A stretch of 64,000 nt of DNA from Comamonas sp. KCTC 72670 (GTDB taxonomy: Bacteria; Myxococcota; Myxococcia; Myxococcales; Myxococcaceae). Of the stretch, positions 17,831 through 25,780 are shown piece by piece; within the stretch, counting starts at the first letter, position 1; every line of letters begins with the position of its first letter. The position numbers and the translations under genes are program-made. The notes under the pieces are model-generated. The model did no database searches, was not told the DNA's origin, and worked only from the letters and a program-made list of their open reading frames with translations. The stretch is from contig BNCN01000008.1 in NCBI GenBank assembly GCA_014656495.1, positions 343,600 through 407,599 on the forward strand, given 5' to 3'.

Positions 17831-18400
17831 TCAGTCGGAGACGATGCGCCAGCGCAGCGTCCCGTCCTTGTCCGGCTCCAGGACCTCCACGCGCGGATTC
17901 TTGGCGCTGGAGCACTCCAGGTAGGCCTTGAAGCCGCCCGCCAGCTCGTGGACGGTGACGGGCGTCAGGTAGGTGAACTCGCGCAGCAGCAGCAGGCCGG
18001 TGCCGTTCTCCTCCTGGTGCAGCAGCTCGCCCTGGTCGCAGTAGGAGCGCCACATGCGCCGCGCCATGCCCAGCACCATGGTGGGCGTGGTGAAGCGCAG
18101 CACCATCTTGAAGATGGAGTGGATGTCCCGCAGGGTGACTTCGTAGCCCACCGTGTGGGCCCCTTCCGGCCTGCCGTCGAAGTGCCGGTCCACCACGTGC
18201 TGGATGATGCCGAAGTACGTCTCCACCGGCACCCAGCCCACGGCCAGCGTCGTGCGCGGGTCCGCGTGCGGTTGCAGCTCGGCGCTCAGCGACTCCACCG
18301 CCGTCCGGGCGGTGTCCTCGCCGAAGCGCTCGTGGATGTACGCCAGCAGGTTCTGGACGGTGAAGCCCTTGTAATGCACTCCGGACAATGAGGCTGTCAC
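17831..18400 (-). CDS. Hypothetical protein, possibly distantly DUF2378-like
   Basis: 189 residues, GTG start. Soluble, mixed alpha/beta, no signal peptide. Size and order of elements (N-terminal helix, PVETYFGIIQHVVDRH, FTTPTMVLGMARRMWRSYCDQG, then a beta-rich C-terminal third with YLTPVTVHELAGGFKAYLECS) resemble the myxobacterial DUF2378 layout of the protein at 29752, but I cannot establish homology by eye. It lies downstream of and on the same strand as the amidohydrolase gene, with a hairpin in between. Function unknown. Confidence 0.65.
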   Translation of the reverse strand: MTASLSGVHYKGFTVQNLLAYIHERFGEDTARTAVESLSAELQPHADPRTTLAVGWVPVETYFGIIQHVVDRHFDGRPEGAHTVGYEVTLRDIHSIFKMVLRFTTPTMVLGMARRMWRSYCDQGELLHQEENGTGLLLLREFTYLTPVTVHELAGGFKAYLECSSAKNPRVEVLEPDKDGTLRWRIVSD

Positions 18401-18423
18401 GCTCGCGAGTCCCCCCGCTTCAT

Positions 18424-18449
18424 CCTGTGAGCCGGTGCTGGCTCACAGG
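18424..18449 (-). terminator. Hairpin downstream of the amidohydrolase gene
   Basis: CCTGTGAGCC (18424-18433) and GGCTCACAGG (18440-18449) make a perfect 10-bp stem with a 6-nt loop, about 80 nt after the amidohydrolase stop and before the start of the next minus-strand gene. No T-tract; a possible terminator or a 5' stem for the downstream gene. Confidence 0.45.
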
Positions 18450-18530
18450 AGGGTGGCGGCAAAGCCGCATGCTAGAGCACTCCACGACACGGCGGAAATA
18501 CCAGCGTGAACCCATTCCCGCTGGCGCCGC

Positions 18531-20249
18531 TCAACGCTGGAATGCCCGGAACACCTCGACACCCGCGACCACCGTGAGCCGCACCTGCGCGCCGGGGAGC
18601 TCGGAGGCGGGCGCGTCCACCGGGTCCACCGACAGCGCGACGAAGTCCGCGTCCATGCCAGGCTGGAGCCGGCCGCGGCGCCCCTCGGCGAAGGACGCGT
18701 ACGCGGCGCCCACGGTGAAGCCCTCCAGCGCCTCCTCACCGCTCAGCCGCTGTCCGCCATACCAGCCGCCCTCCGGCTGACCTCGCGGGTCCTGCCGCGT
18801 GCGCGCCGCGTAGAGACCCGCCAGCACGTCCGGGCGCTCCACGGGGAAGTCGCTGCCCAGCGCCAGCACCGCGCCGGACGCCTTCAGCCGCTGCCAGGCG
18901 TAGGCCCCGCGGATGCGCTCCGCTCCCACGCGCGCCTCGGCCCACGGCATGTCGCTGGTGGCGTGGGTGGGCTGCACGCTGGCGATGAAGTTGTTCCGGC
19001 CCAGCCGCTCGAAGTCCTCCGCGCGCATGACTTGCGCGTGCTCCACGCGGTGACGTCCGTCCTGCGTGCCCGTGGCCTCGGCCGAGCGCGAGAGCACCTC
19101 CAGCACCACCGTGTTGGCCCGGTCGCCAATCGCGTGCGTGCACACCTGGAAGCCCCGCGCCATGAACGCGCGCACGCGCGCCTCGTACTCCTCGGGCGTC
19201 AGCAGCAGCAGGCCCCGGTGGCCGGGCTCGTCGCTGTAGTCCTGGTGCAGCGCCGCGCCCCGGCTGCCGAGCGCGCCATCCAGGGTGAGCTTCACCGCGC
19301 GCAGCGTGAGCATGCGCCCTTCGTACGGGCCGTCCTTCAGGTACGTCTCCCGGTCCCCCGTCTGCCCATCCGCCATGGCGTAGACGCGCAGCGGCAGCTT
19401 GCCTTGCTTGTCCCACCGCTGGAGCAGCCGGAAGGTGCGCAGGTCCATGCCCGCGTCGTGGACGCCGGTGAGGCCCACCTGCGCGCCGCGCTGGAGCGCC
19501 GCGGTCAACTGCGCCGCGTGCTGTTCGTCCGTGGCCGGCGGCAGCACGGCTTCAATCAGCGTCATGGCGTTGTCCACCAGGATGCCCGTGGGCTCGCCAT
19601 CCGCACCGCGGAGGATGCGGCCGCCCGCGGGGTCCTTCGTGTCGCGGGTGATGCCCGCGCGCCGCAGCGCCTCGCCGTTGACCCACAGCGCGTGGCCGTC
19701 CACGCGGCTCAGCGCCACTGGGCGCGTGGGGAAGCGCGAGTCCAGGTCCGCGCGCGACGGGAAGGCCTTGTCCTGCCAGTCGTTCTGGTCCCAGCCCCGG
19801 CCCAGGAGCCACTCGCCCTGGAACGCGGAGGCGGGCGCCGAGGAGACGCGCTCCAGGGCCTCGGACTTGGAGTCCACGCCCTCCAGGTTCACCGTCACCA
19901 GGCCCTGGCCCAGCCCCGCGAGGTGGCCGTGCGCGTCGGTGAGGCCGGGCACCACCGTGACGTCGCCCAGGTCCACCACGCGCGCGTCCTGGCCCGCGGC
20001 GGCGAGCACCTCGTCCTTCGTGCCGGTGGCCAGCACCTTTCCGTCCTTCACCGCGAGCGCCTGCACCTGGGGCTTCGCCGGGTCCAGCGTCCGGATGCGC
20101 TGGGCCACGTACACCGTCGTCGTGGCGGTGGGCGGGGGGACGGGGCCGGGGCCGTCATCCACGGGCGGCACGCGCCGGGCACAGCCGACCAGGCTGGTCA
20201 GAAGGAGTACTGCCCCGAGGAGTCCACCACCGAGTCGTCGCAGCGTCAT
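18531..20249 (-). CDS. YtcJ-like amidohydrolase, lipoprotein
   Basis: 572 residues. Lipobox ends at Cys23 (TSLVGC), so the enzyme is probably membrane-anchored outside the cytoplasm. Amidohydrolase superfamily (YtcJ/AepA group): metal motif DAHGHL with His107/His109, GRGWDQNDW, LSRVDGHALWVN, HVEHAQVM, GSDFPVE and a C-terminal QPGMDADFVALS beta domain. Hydrolyses C-N or related bonds in an unknown substrate. Start 20249 chosen for the signal peptide; 81 nt of upstream open frame lack one. Probably monocistronic. Confidence 0.88.
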   Translation of the reverse strand: MTLRRLGGGLLGAVLLLTSLVGCARRVPPVDDGPGPVPPPTATTTVYVAQRIRTLDPAKPQVQALAVKDGKVLATGTKDEVLAAAGQDARVVDLGDVTVVPGLTDAHGHLAGLGQGLVTVNLEGVDSKSEALERVSSAPASAFQGEWLLGRGWDQNDWQDKAFPSRADLDSRFPTRPVALSRVDGHALWVNGEALRRAGITRDTKDPAGGRILRGADGEPTGILVDNAMTLIEAVLPPATDEQHAAQLTAALQRGAQVGLTGVHDAGMDLRTFRLLQRWDKQGKLPLRVYAMADGQTGDRETYLKDGPYEGRMLTLRAVKLTLDGALGSRGAALHQDYSDEPGHRGLLLLTPEEYEARVRAFMARGFQVCTHAIGDRANTVVLEVLSRSAEATGTQDGRHRVEHAQVMRAEDFERLGRNNFIASVQPTHATSDMPWAEARVGAERIRGAYAWQRLKASGAVLALGSDFPVERPDVLAGLYAARTRQDPRGQPEGGWYGGQRLSGEEALEGFTVGAAYASFAEGRRGRLQPGMDADFVALSVDPVDAPASELPGAQVRLTVVAGVEVFRAFQR

Positions 20250-20372
20250 GTCTGGCACCTGTCTGGGGGCCCGCGCCCATTCCTGGCGCGTCCGGCGCGA
20301 CACTCTGGCGCACCCGGAGGGGGAGGCCAAGCCTGGGCGTCCCCCTCCGAGCGCGCGGAGGTCACCGCGCGG

Positions 20373-20522
20373 TCACAAGTTGACGGGGCATGGCTGCGTG
20401 CGCGGCGCGCAGCCCGTGGACTGCACCTGGTAGGTCAGCTCGTACTTGCCATCCAGGTCCGACTTGGGTGTCTGGCCCCAACGGCCTGGATACGCAGCGG
20501 CGCGCGGTGTCTGGCAATTCAA
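20373..20522 (-). pseudogene. Possible 3' gene remnant
   Basis: Between the rhomboid and amidohydrolase genes a minus-strand frame ends at a TGA (20373-20375) and reads as protein-like sequence (KYELTYQVQSTGCAPRTQPC, ending PVNL) with natural-looking codons. It has no ATG/GTG start, only a TTG at 20522, and no signal peptide. It looks like the C-terminus of a lost gene, truncated at or near the rhomboid 3' end. Parent family not recognised. The rest of the 20250-20544 gap shows nothing else. Confidence 0.35.
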
Positions 20523-20544
20523 CGATGCGAAAGAGCCAGCGCCG

Positions 20545-21318
20545 TCAGGGATGGTTGGGATGCAGCCGGTGGCGCATCGACGTGCGCTGGTTCGTGTAGC
20601 GCGGGTTCTGGAACAGCTTGATGAGCACCATGCCCGCCACGAAGCCGCCGATGTGGGCCCAGAACGCGACGCCGCCCGTGGCCTCCGCGTTCACGGTGTT
20701 GAGCTGGGGCAGGCCGCTGACGAGCTGCACGCCGAACCACCACAGCAGCACGGCCCAGGCGGGCACGGGGATGACGCGGATGAAGATGACGATGATGAAC
20801 AGCATGTTCACCCGCACCCGGGGGTACAGCAGCAGGTAGGCCCCCATGACGCCGGAGATGGCGCCGGACGCGCCCACCGTGGGCACCGGCGAGCCCGGGT
20901 CCACCACGAGGTGGGCCGCCGCCGCGGCCAGGCCGCACAGCAGGTAGAACACCACGAAGCGCAGCCGGCCCATGCTGTCCTCGACGTTGTTGCCGAAGAC
21001 CCAGAAGAACAGACAGTTGCCCAGCAGGTGTCCCCAGCCGCCGTGCAGGAACATGGACGTGAGCGGGGTGAGGAGGTTGATGGGCTCGTTGTCCACCACG
21101 CACGCGAGCCCGTCCCCCAGCGGCACCGGGAGCCCGAGCGGGGCCTTGCCGGTCAGCTCGCCCGGCACCATGCCCAGATTGCAGACGCTGGCCGCCAGCC
21201 GGAAGGCGTCGAAGCCGGCGCCCTGGATGAAGACCCAGACGAAGCCAATGATGCCGAGCAACGCGTACGTGACGACGGGCGTGCGCAGGGTGGGGTTGTC
21301 GTCGCTGATGGGAATCAT
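20545..21318 (-). CDS. Rhomboid-family intramembrane serine protease
   Basis: 257 residues, six or more hydrophobic segments. The family motif HGGWGHLLGN (92-101) and the catalytic dyad Ser151 (VGASGAISG) and His222 (FWAHIGGF) are all present, so it should cleave transmembrane substrates in the inner membrane. The N-terminus MIPISDDNP is usual for bacterial rhomboids of this subgroup, which supports the start. There is no ordinary Shine-Dalgarno; the ATG lies in the 3' arm of a perfect hairpin (separate entry). Divergent from the lipoprotein gene at 21510. Confidence 0.93.
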   Translation of the reverse strand: MIPISDDNPTLRTPVVTYALLGIIGFVWVFIQGAGFDAFRLAASVCNLGMVPGELTGKAPLGLPVPLGDGLACVVDNEPINLLTPLTSMFLHGGWGHLLGNCLFFWVFGNNVEDSMGRLRFVVFYLLCGLAAAAAHLVVDPGSPVPTVGASGAISGVMGAYLLLYPRVRVNMLFIIVIFIRVIPVPAWAVLLWWFGVQLVSGLPQLNTVNAEATGGVAFWAHIGGFVAGMVLIKLFQNPRYTNQRTSMRHRLHPNHP

Positions 21319-21335
21319 GGTGGAAAGCCACCATG
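21316..21335 (-). promoter_or_regulatory. Perfect hairpin covering the rhomboid start codon
   Basis: CATGGTGG (21316-21323) - AAAG - CCACCATG (21328-21335) is a perfect 8-bp stem with a 4-nt loop. Read on the minus strand, the 3' arm ends with the ATG that starts the rhomboid gene. The only purine-rich ribosome-site candidate (GGTGG) lies in the 5' arm. In mRNA this would hide both elements and could limit translation. Seen directly; the regulatory role is inference. Confidence 0.55.
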
Positions 21336-21509
21336 TACATCACGCCCGGCCCGCGGGAGGCGGGATGTGTGCCCGCGGACGCATCCTGACCCATACGCGC
21401 GGAGCGGGGGAGATGGTTGCGCCAGACAACGACCCCCTGGGAGACTTGGCTGCGGGAAGCCGGTGAGGGATGGTTGACCGCCTCACACTCCCGTGGAGTC
21501 TTGAGAAAT

Positions 21510-22034
21510 ATGAACCTGTCGATGCTGTCGCGCGGCGCCGCCGCGCTCCTCGTGGTCGCCGCGCTGTCCCTCACCACCACCGGTTGCGCCGGGCGCCGCC
21601 GCGAAGCCTTCCTGTTGGAGAAGGCCCGCAACCACGTCTACCGCAAGCCCGTGGCGGAGGTGTACCCGCAGGCGCTCGCGTTGCTGAAGGAGAAGGGCTA
21701 CTCCTTCAAGGCGGGCCAGAACGGCTTCGAGGCCACCACCGAGTGGTTGATGCAGGGCGCGCCGTCCTCGCTGGGCACCACCCAGGTGCGCTACCTGGTG
21801 CGCGGCATCGAGAAGGGCCCGGGGCAGTGCGCGGTGGAGTTCACCCGGCAGCTCGTCACCGAGTCCGCGGGCGCCGCCAACACGTCCGGCCGCGCGGCGG
21901 ACATCACCGAGCCCGCGGTGCGCGCCGACGGCGGCAACATCACCCGCGACGAGGAGCTGGAGTGGGAGCTGGTCCAGCGCGTCGACGCCGACTCCGCCTC
22001 CGCCCTGCGCGCCGAGGCCGAGAAGATTCAGTAA
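21510..22034 (+). CDS. Lipoprotein of unknown function
   Basis: 174-residue lipoprotein: MNLSMLSRGAAALLVVAALS followed by a lipobox ending at Cys26 (TTTGC). The mature part starts with a basic helix (AGRRREAFLLEKARNHVYRK), then a small alpha/beta domain (VYPQALALLKEKGYSFKAGQ) of the kind seen in envelope lipoproteins that process paired gene-specific states; no named family recognised. C-terminal ~30 residues are acidic and helical. In-frame upstream ATG at 21417 rejected because it places 31 residues before the signal. Convergent with RNase Z, only 3 nt between stops. Confidence 0.72.
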   Translation: MNLSMLSRGAAALLVVAALSLTTTGCAGRRREAFLLEKARNHVYRKPVAEVYPQALALLKEKGYSFKAGQNGFEATTEWLMQGAPSSLGTTQVRYLVRGIEKGPGQCAVEFTRQLVTESAGAANTSGRAADITEPAVRADGGNITRDEELEWELVQRVDADSASALRAEAEKIQ

Positions 22035-22037
22035 CCC

Positions 22038-22961
22038 TCAGTCCCGCAGGGGCAGCTCGACGGTGAGCCCGTCGAAGGCCACCTCCACCGGCCCCTCGTA
22101 CTCCTCGCGCGCCTGCGCGAGCAGCTTCGAGGGGTCGGTGTCATGCCGGCTGGACAGGTGCGTGAGCACCAGCCGCCGCGCGCCCGCCTCCCGCGCCACG
22201 CGCGCCGCTTCCCGCGCCGTGGAGTGGTGCGTCTCCTTCGCCCGCTCCTGCTCGTCGTCGGAGAAGGTGGACTCGTGGACCAGCAGGTCCGCGTCCCGGG
22301 AGGCCTTCACCACCGCGGGGCAGGGGCGCGTGTCGCCGGAGATGACCAGCCTGCGCCCCGGCCGCGGCGCGCCGAGCACGTCCTCGGGCTTCACCGTCCG
22401 CCCGTCCTCCAGCGTCACCGCCTCGCCGCGCTGGAGCTTCCCGAACGCCGGGCCCTCCGGCACGCCCAGGGAGCGCGCCACCTCCAGGTTGAAGCGCCCG
22501 GGGCGCTCGTCCTCCACCAGCGCGTAGGCCAGCGCGTTGATGCGGTGGTCCGCGCCAATGGCGTGGATGGTGTAGCCGTTGCGCGGCACCGCGTCGCCGT
22601 CCTTCAGCTCGTGAATCTCCACGGGGAAGGACATGGACTCCACGCCCAGGTAGACGGCCTGCTGCAGCACCCGCTTCGCGGAGGGCGGGCCGTACAGGCG
22701 CATGGGCTCCGAGCGTCCCGTCATTCCCAGCGTGCGGAGAAAGCCGATGATTCCCAGGTAGTGGTCCGCGTGGAAGTGCGTGAAGAACACGGCGTCCACG
22801 GTGAAGCCGGTGCCGTAGCGCACCATCTGCCGCTGGCTGCCCTCTCCGCAGTCGAACAGCAGCAGGTCGGCGTGCGCCTTCACCGCGAGTCCGGACAGGT
22901 TCCGGTGCAGCGTGGGCTGCGCGGCGGAGGTACCGAGGAAGGTGAGCTTGAGGAGGGACAT
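22038..22961 (-). CDS. rnz: Ribonuclease Z (tRNA 3' processing)
   Basis: 307-residue metallo-beta-lactamase-fold endonuclease that removes 3' trailers from tRNA precursors. Zinc motif THFHADHYLGI has His62, His64, Asp66 and His67. Also present are LLFDCGEGSQRQ, VISGDTRPC and LTHLSSRH, and a lid region HESTFSDDEQERAKETHHST. Length matches the short tRNase Z form. Start at 22961 gives the canonical MSLLKLTFLGTSAAQPT opening; the 63 nt of open frame upstream are not conserved in kind. Cytoplasmic. Divergent from the DUF2293 gene. Confidence 0.95.
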   Translation of the reverse strand: MSLLKLTFLGTSAAQPTLHRNLSGLAVKAHADLLLFDCGEGSQRQMVRYGTGFTVDAVFFTHFHADHYLGIIGFLRTLGMTGRSEPMRLYGPPSAKRVLQQAVYLGVESMSFPVEIHELKDGDAVPRNGYTIHAIGADHRINALAYALVEDERPGRFNLEVARSLGVPEGPAFGKLQRGEAVTLEDGRTVKPEDVLGAPRPGRRLVISGDTRPCPAVVKASRDADLLVHESTFSDDEQERAKETHHSTAREAARVAREAGARRLVLTHLSSRHDTDPSKLLAQAREEYEGPVEVAFDGLTVELPLRD

Positions 22962-23105
22962 GCCGGCACTTCCCACGCGTAGAGAGCCTCCCGCACCCTG
23001 GAACACCTGGCGCGAGGCCGTCATTTACCAGGGTTGGATGCCCCCGTGCTTCCCTGACTGACGTTGGCTGCGCTATGTGGCCGCCCCCCGACATCGGACC
23101 TCACC

Positions 23106-23783
23106 ATGCCTGAATCCCTGACCTTCACGCCGACCTCGGACCCCCGCCGCGTCCGCGCGCCCGATGGCCGCGTCCTCACCGTGCCGGACGGCTGGGCCCT
23201 GTTGCCGCCGGGCGACGCCGGGCTCACCCGCCGCGTGAAGGCCGCGGGCCCGTCGTGGACGGTGGCGGAGAAGGTGGGGCGCAAGGTGTTCTCCCGGGGG
23301 GTGTGGGCGCCCGAGGCCCACATCGTCCAGGCCAAGGCCGCCCTCGAGGCCGAGCGCGCCACGCCCGCGTACGAGAAGAAGCTGGCCGCGGGCCGCGAGC
23401 GCCGGGCCCGGGAGCAGGAGGCCTACGAGGTCGACTTCGCCAACGCCGTGCTGCGCTTCCTCGCCTTCTCTCCAGGGTGGCTGCCGCACGCGAAGCGGAT
23501 GGCCGTGCTCGTCGCCGCGCACGCCACGCCCGTGGGCAGCGGCACCGTGGCGCGCACGGAGCGCATCTCCCTGGAGCGCCGCGCCGAGGCGGCCGTCATC
23601 GCCTGGATGCGACATCAGACCACGCGCTACGACGACATGCGCATCGCCCGGGTGAAGGGCGCCCGCCGCGAGGTGCGCCGCGAGCTGGCGGACATCTCCC
23701 GCGCCGTGCTGGACCTGCATCGCCGGGATGCCCCGCACGCGCCCGCCGCGTGCCCGCTGTGCACCGCGCTCGCCCGCACCTGA
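23106..23783 (+). CDS. DUF2293 protein
   Basis: 225 residues, soluble. The C-terminal ~90 residues match DUF2293: an Arg/Ala-rich helix (ERISLERRAEAAVIAWMRHQTT) then TRYDDMRIARVKGARREVRREL and a closing CPLC. The N-terminal part has PDGWALLPPGDAGLTRRVK, as in relatives. Function unknown; the strongly basic, His/Arg-rich helices suggest nucleic-acid binding, which is only an inference. Start 23106 fits the usual N-terminus. Confidence 0.8.
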   Translation: MPESLTFTPTSDPRRVRAPDGRVLTVPDGWALLPPGDAGLTRRVKAAGPSWTVAEKVGRKVFSRGVWAPEAHIVQAKAALEAERATPAYEKKLAAGRERRAREQEAYEVDFANAVLRFLAFSPGWLPHAKRMAVLVAAHATPVGSGTVARTERISLERRAEAAVIAWMRHQTTRYDDMRIARVKGARREVRRELADISRAVLDLHRRDAPHAPAACPLCTALART

Positions 23784-23857
23784 GCGTCCCGCCGCCCGCG
23801 GGAGTCTGTCCGGACTCCCGCTGTTACTGACCCGGCGTTCAGAAACCTTGCTTCGTA

Positions 23858-23875
23858 ACTGACCGGCGGGTTAGT
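23858..23875 (+). promoter_or_regulatory. Candidate TetR operator before the efflux operon
   Basis: ACTGACC (23858-23864) GGCG GGTTAGT (23869-23875) is an inverted repeat with one mismatch, 12 nt before the TetR start. A second ACTGACC half-site occurs at 23826-23832, followed by GGCG in the same arrangement. Spacing and form suit TetR-type autoregulation of the tetR-MFP-RND unit; a binding test is lacking. Confidence 0.55.
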
Positions 23876-23887
23876 CATCCGGCATTC

Positions 23888-24658
23888 ATGCCTCGCCCCG
23901 CGGACCCTCACGCTCGCAGTGCCTTGGTTGCCGCGGCCCGCGCGGAGTTCGTGCGCCGGGGGCTGAAGGGGGCGCGCATCGAGGACATCACCGCCGCGTG
24001 CGGGCTGTCCAAGGGCGCCTTCTACCTGCACTTCCCCTCGAAGGAGGCGCTCTTCGGGGAGGTGGTGGGGGACTTCCAGGCCGGCCTGGATTCGCTCAAC
24101 GGGCGGCGCATGGACACCTTCGAGCGCTTCTTCCAGACGCAGGGCGTGCCCGGCGCGGAGGACCGGCTGGAGAACAGCGAGCGCTACCGGCGCTTCCTGG
24201 AGCTCGAGGCCTCGCATGACCTGGCGGCGCTGGAGTGGGTCTGGCAGTTCCGCGACGTGTCCCTGGTGCTCACCAATGGCAGCCAGGGCACGGAGTTCGA
24301 GTCCCTGCTGTGGCGGGTGACGGACGCGCAGGTGGAGCGCATCGCCCACGACTTCCGGCGGCTCCAGGAGGCGGGGGTGGTGGACCCGCTGATGGACCCT
24401 CGCATCTTCGGCTCCATCATCGTGGGCTCCTTCCTGCTGCTCTCCACGCAGATGGCGCGGCTCGAAGAAAAGCCGGACCTGACGGCCTGGGCGCACACGC
24501 TCCAGCGGCTGTGTCAGGGCGGCACGCTGCCGGCGCACCTGGTCTCCGCCCCGCCCAAGCCTCCATCCCCGCGCAAGCCGCGCCCCCTTCCCAAGCCCGC
24601 CCCGCGCCGGACCCGTGCCGTCGCGAAGACTCGCTCCACCCCGAGGAAACGCCCGTGA
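23888..24658 (+). CDS. TetR-family regulator of the RND efflux operon
   Basis: 256 residues. N-terminal HTH of the TetR family (IEDITAACGLSKGAFYLHFPSKEALF, about 32-57). The middle is the helical ligand domain; the C-terminal ~35 residues are Pro/Arg/Lys-rich and longer than in most TetR proteins. It is the first gene of the unit and its stop overlaps the GTG of the adaptor gene (GTGA), so expression is coupled. It presumably represses the operon through the palindrome just upstream. Confidence 0.9.
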   Translation: MPRPADPHARSALVAAARAEFVRRGLKGARIEDITAACGLSKGAFYLHFPSKEALFGEVVGDFQAGLDSLNGRRMDTFERFFQTQGVPGAEDRLENSERYRRFLELEASHDLAALEWVWQFRDVSLVLTNGSQGTEFESLLWRVTDAQVERIAHDFRRLQEAGVVDPLMDPRIFGSIIVGSFLLLSTQMARLEEKPDLTAWAHTLQRLCQGGTLPAHLVSAPPKPPSPRKPRPLPKPAPRRTRAVAKTRSTPRKRP

Positions 24659-25767
24659 AACCCACCAGGAAGCCGTCCGCCGTCCGCGTGATTGCCGCCG
24701 CAGGCTTCGCCACCGCCGCGTTGTCATGGAGCGCATGCCAGAAGGCGGATGCCTCCGCGTCGCCGCCCGCGAAGCCGGCCTCGGCGGCCGTCGCCCCGCC
24801 CACGGTGAAGGTCATCGCCGCGCGCACCGTGCAGGCCGCGCCGAGCGAGCCCGTCACGGGCACGCTGTTCCCCGCGCAGGGGTTGATGGTGGGCTTCGAG
24901 GTGGGCGGCCGGCTGGCGACGGTGAAGGTGGCCAAGGGGCAGGTGGTGAAGAAGGGGGACGTGCTCGCGCAGCTCGACCCGGAGATCGCCGACGCGCAGG
25001 TGGCCCAGGCCGAGGCCGCGGTGGCCGCCGCCGAGGCCGCGTCCACCATGGCCGCCGACGTGGCCGCCCGGAACGAGAAGCTCCAGCAGCAGGGCGGCGT
25101 GAGCGACCTGCAGAACCGCACCTCCGGCGCCAACGCCGCGCAGGCCCAGGCGCAATGGCTGGCCGCCAAGGCCCAGCTCGCCCAGGCGCGCGCGGCCCGG
25201 CGCCGGCACGATTTGCGCGCGCCCTTCGACGGCACCCTCATCGACGCGCCCGACCAGGTCGGCGCCACGGTGGCGCCGGGCACGCCGCTGTTCAAGCTGG
25301 AGCGCCTGGACACCCTCATCATGAGGACGACGGTGTCGGAGGCCCTGCGCTCGCGGCTGAAGGCGGGCTCCCGCGCGCGCGTGGAGTCGGTGGGCGCGCG
25401 CGTCTCCACGGACGAGGCGGAGGTGCGCACCATCCTGCCGTCCGCGGACCCGGCCACGCGCCGCGTCCCGGTGGAGCTGGCCGTGCCCAACGCGGATGGC
25501 CGCTTCGTGGCGCACACGCTGGCGCGCGCCGTCCTCTCGCTGGGCGAGGCGCAGGACGCGCAGGTGCTGCCGAGCACCGCGCTGTCGGCCCTCAACGGAG
25601 ACCACGTCTGGGTGGTGAGCTCCGGCGAGGTGCGCCGCGTGGACGTGCAGGTGCTGGAGCGGCGTGAAGCGGGGGAGGTGGTGGTGCTGGCCGCCGCGCC
25701 GCTGGATGCCGTCGTCGACCATCCCACGCCGGCCCTGTCGCAAGGGACCCGCGTCTCCGTGAAGTAG
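24655..25767 (+). CDS. RND efflux periplasmic adaptor (HlyD/MFP family) lipoprotein
   Basis: 370 residues, GTG start overlapping the tetR stop by 4 nt and preceded by GAGGAAACGCCC. Lipobox ends at Cys28 (LSWSAC). Then come the barrel-sandwich half-motif GFEVGGRLATVKVAKGQVVKKGD, an Ala/Gln-rich coiled-coil hairpin (about 115-185), the second lipoyl half (LRAPFDGTLIDAPDQVGATVAPG) and the beta-barrel. It bridges the inner-membrane RND pump to an outer-membrane channel. No TolC-type gene lies in the operon, so it must use one encoded elsewhere. 13 nt before the pump gene. Confidence 0.9.
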   Translation: MKPTRKPSAVRVIAAAGFATAALSWSACQKADASASPPAKPASAAVAPPTVKVIAARTVQAAPSEPVTGTLFPAQGLMVGFEVGGRLATVKVAKGQVVKKGDVLAQLDPEIADAQVAQAEAAVAAAEAASTMAADVAARNEKLQQQGGVSDLQNRTSGANAAQAQAQWLAAKAQLAQARAARRRHDLRAPFDGTLIDAPDQVGATVAPGTPLFKLERLDTLIMRTTVSEALRSRLKAGSRARVESVGARVSTDEAEVRTILPSADPATRRVPVELAVPNADGRFVAHTLARAVLSLGEAQDAQVLPSTALSALNGDHVWVVSSGEVRRVDVQVLERREAGEVVVLAAAPLDAVVDHPTPALSQGTRVSVK

Positions 25768-25780
25768 GGGAGCCCATCCA

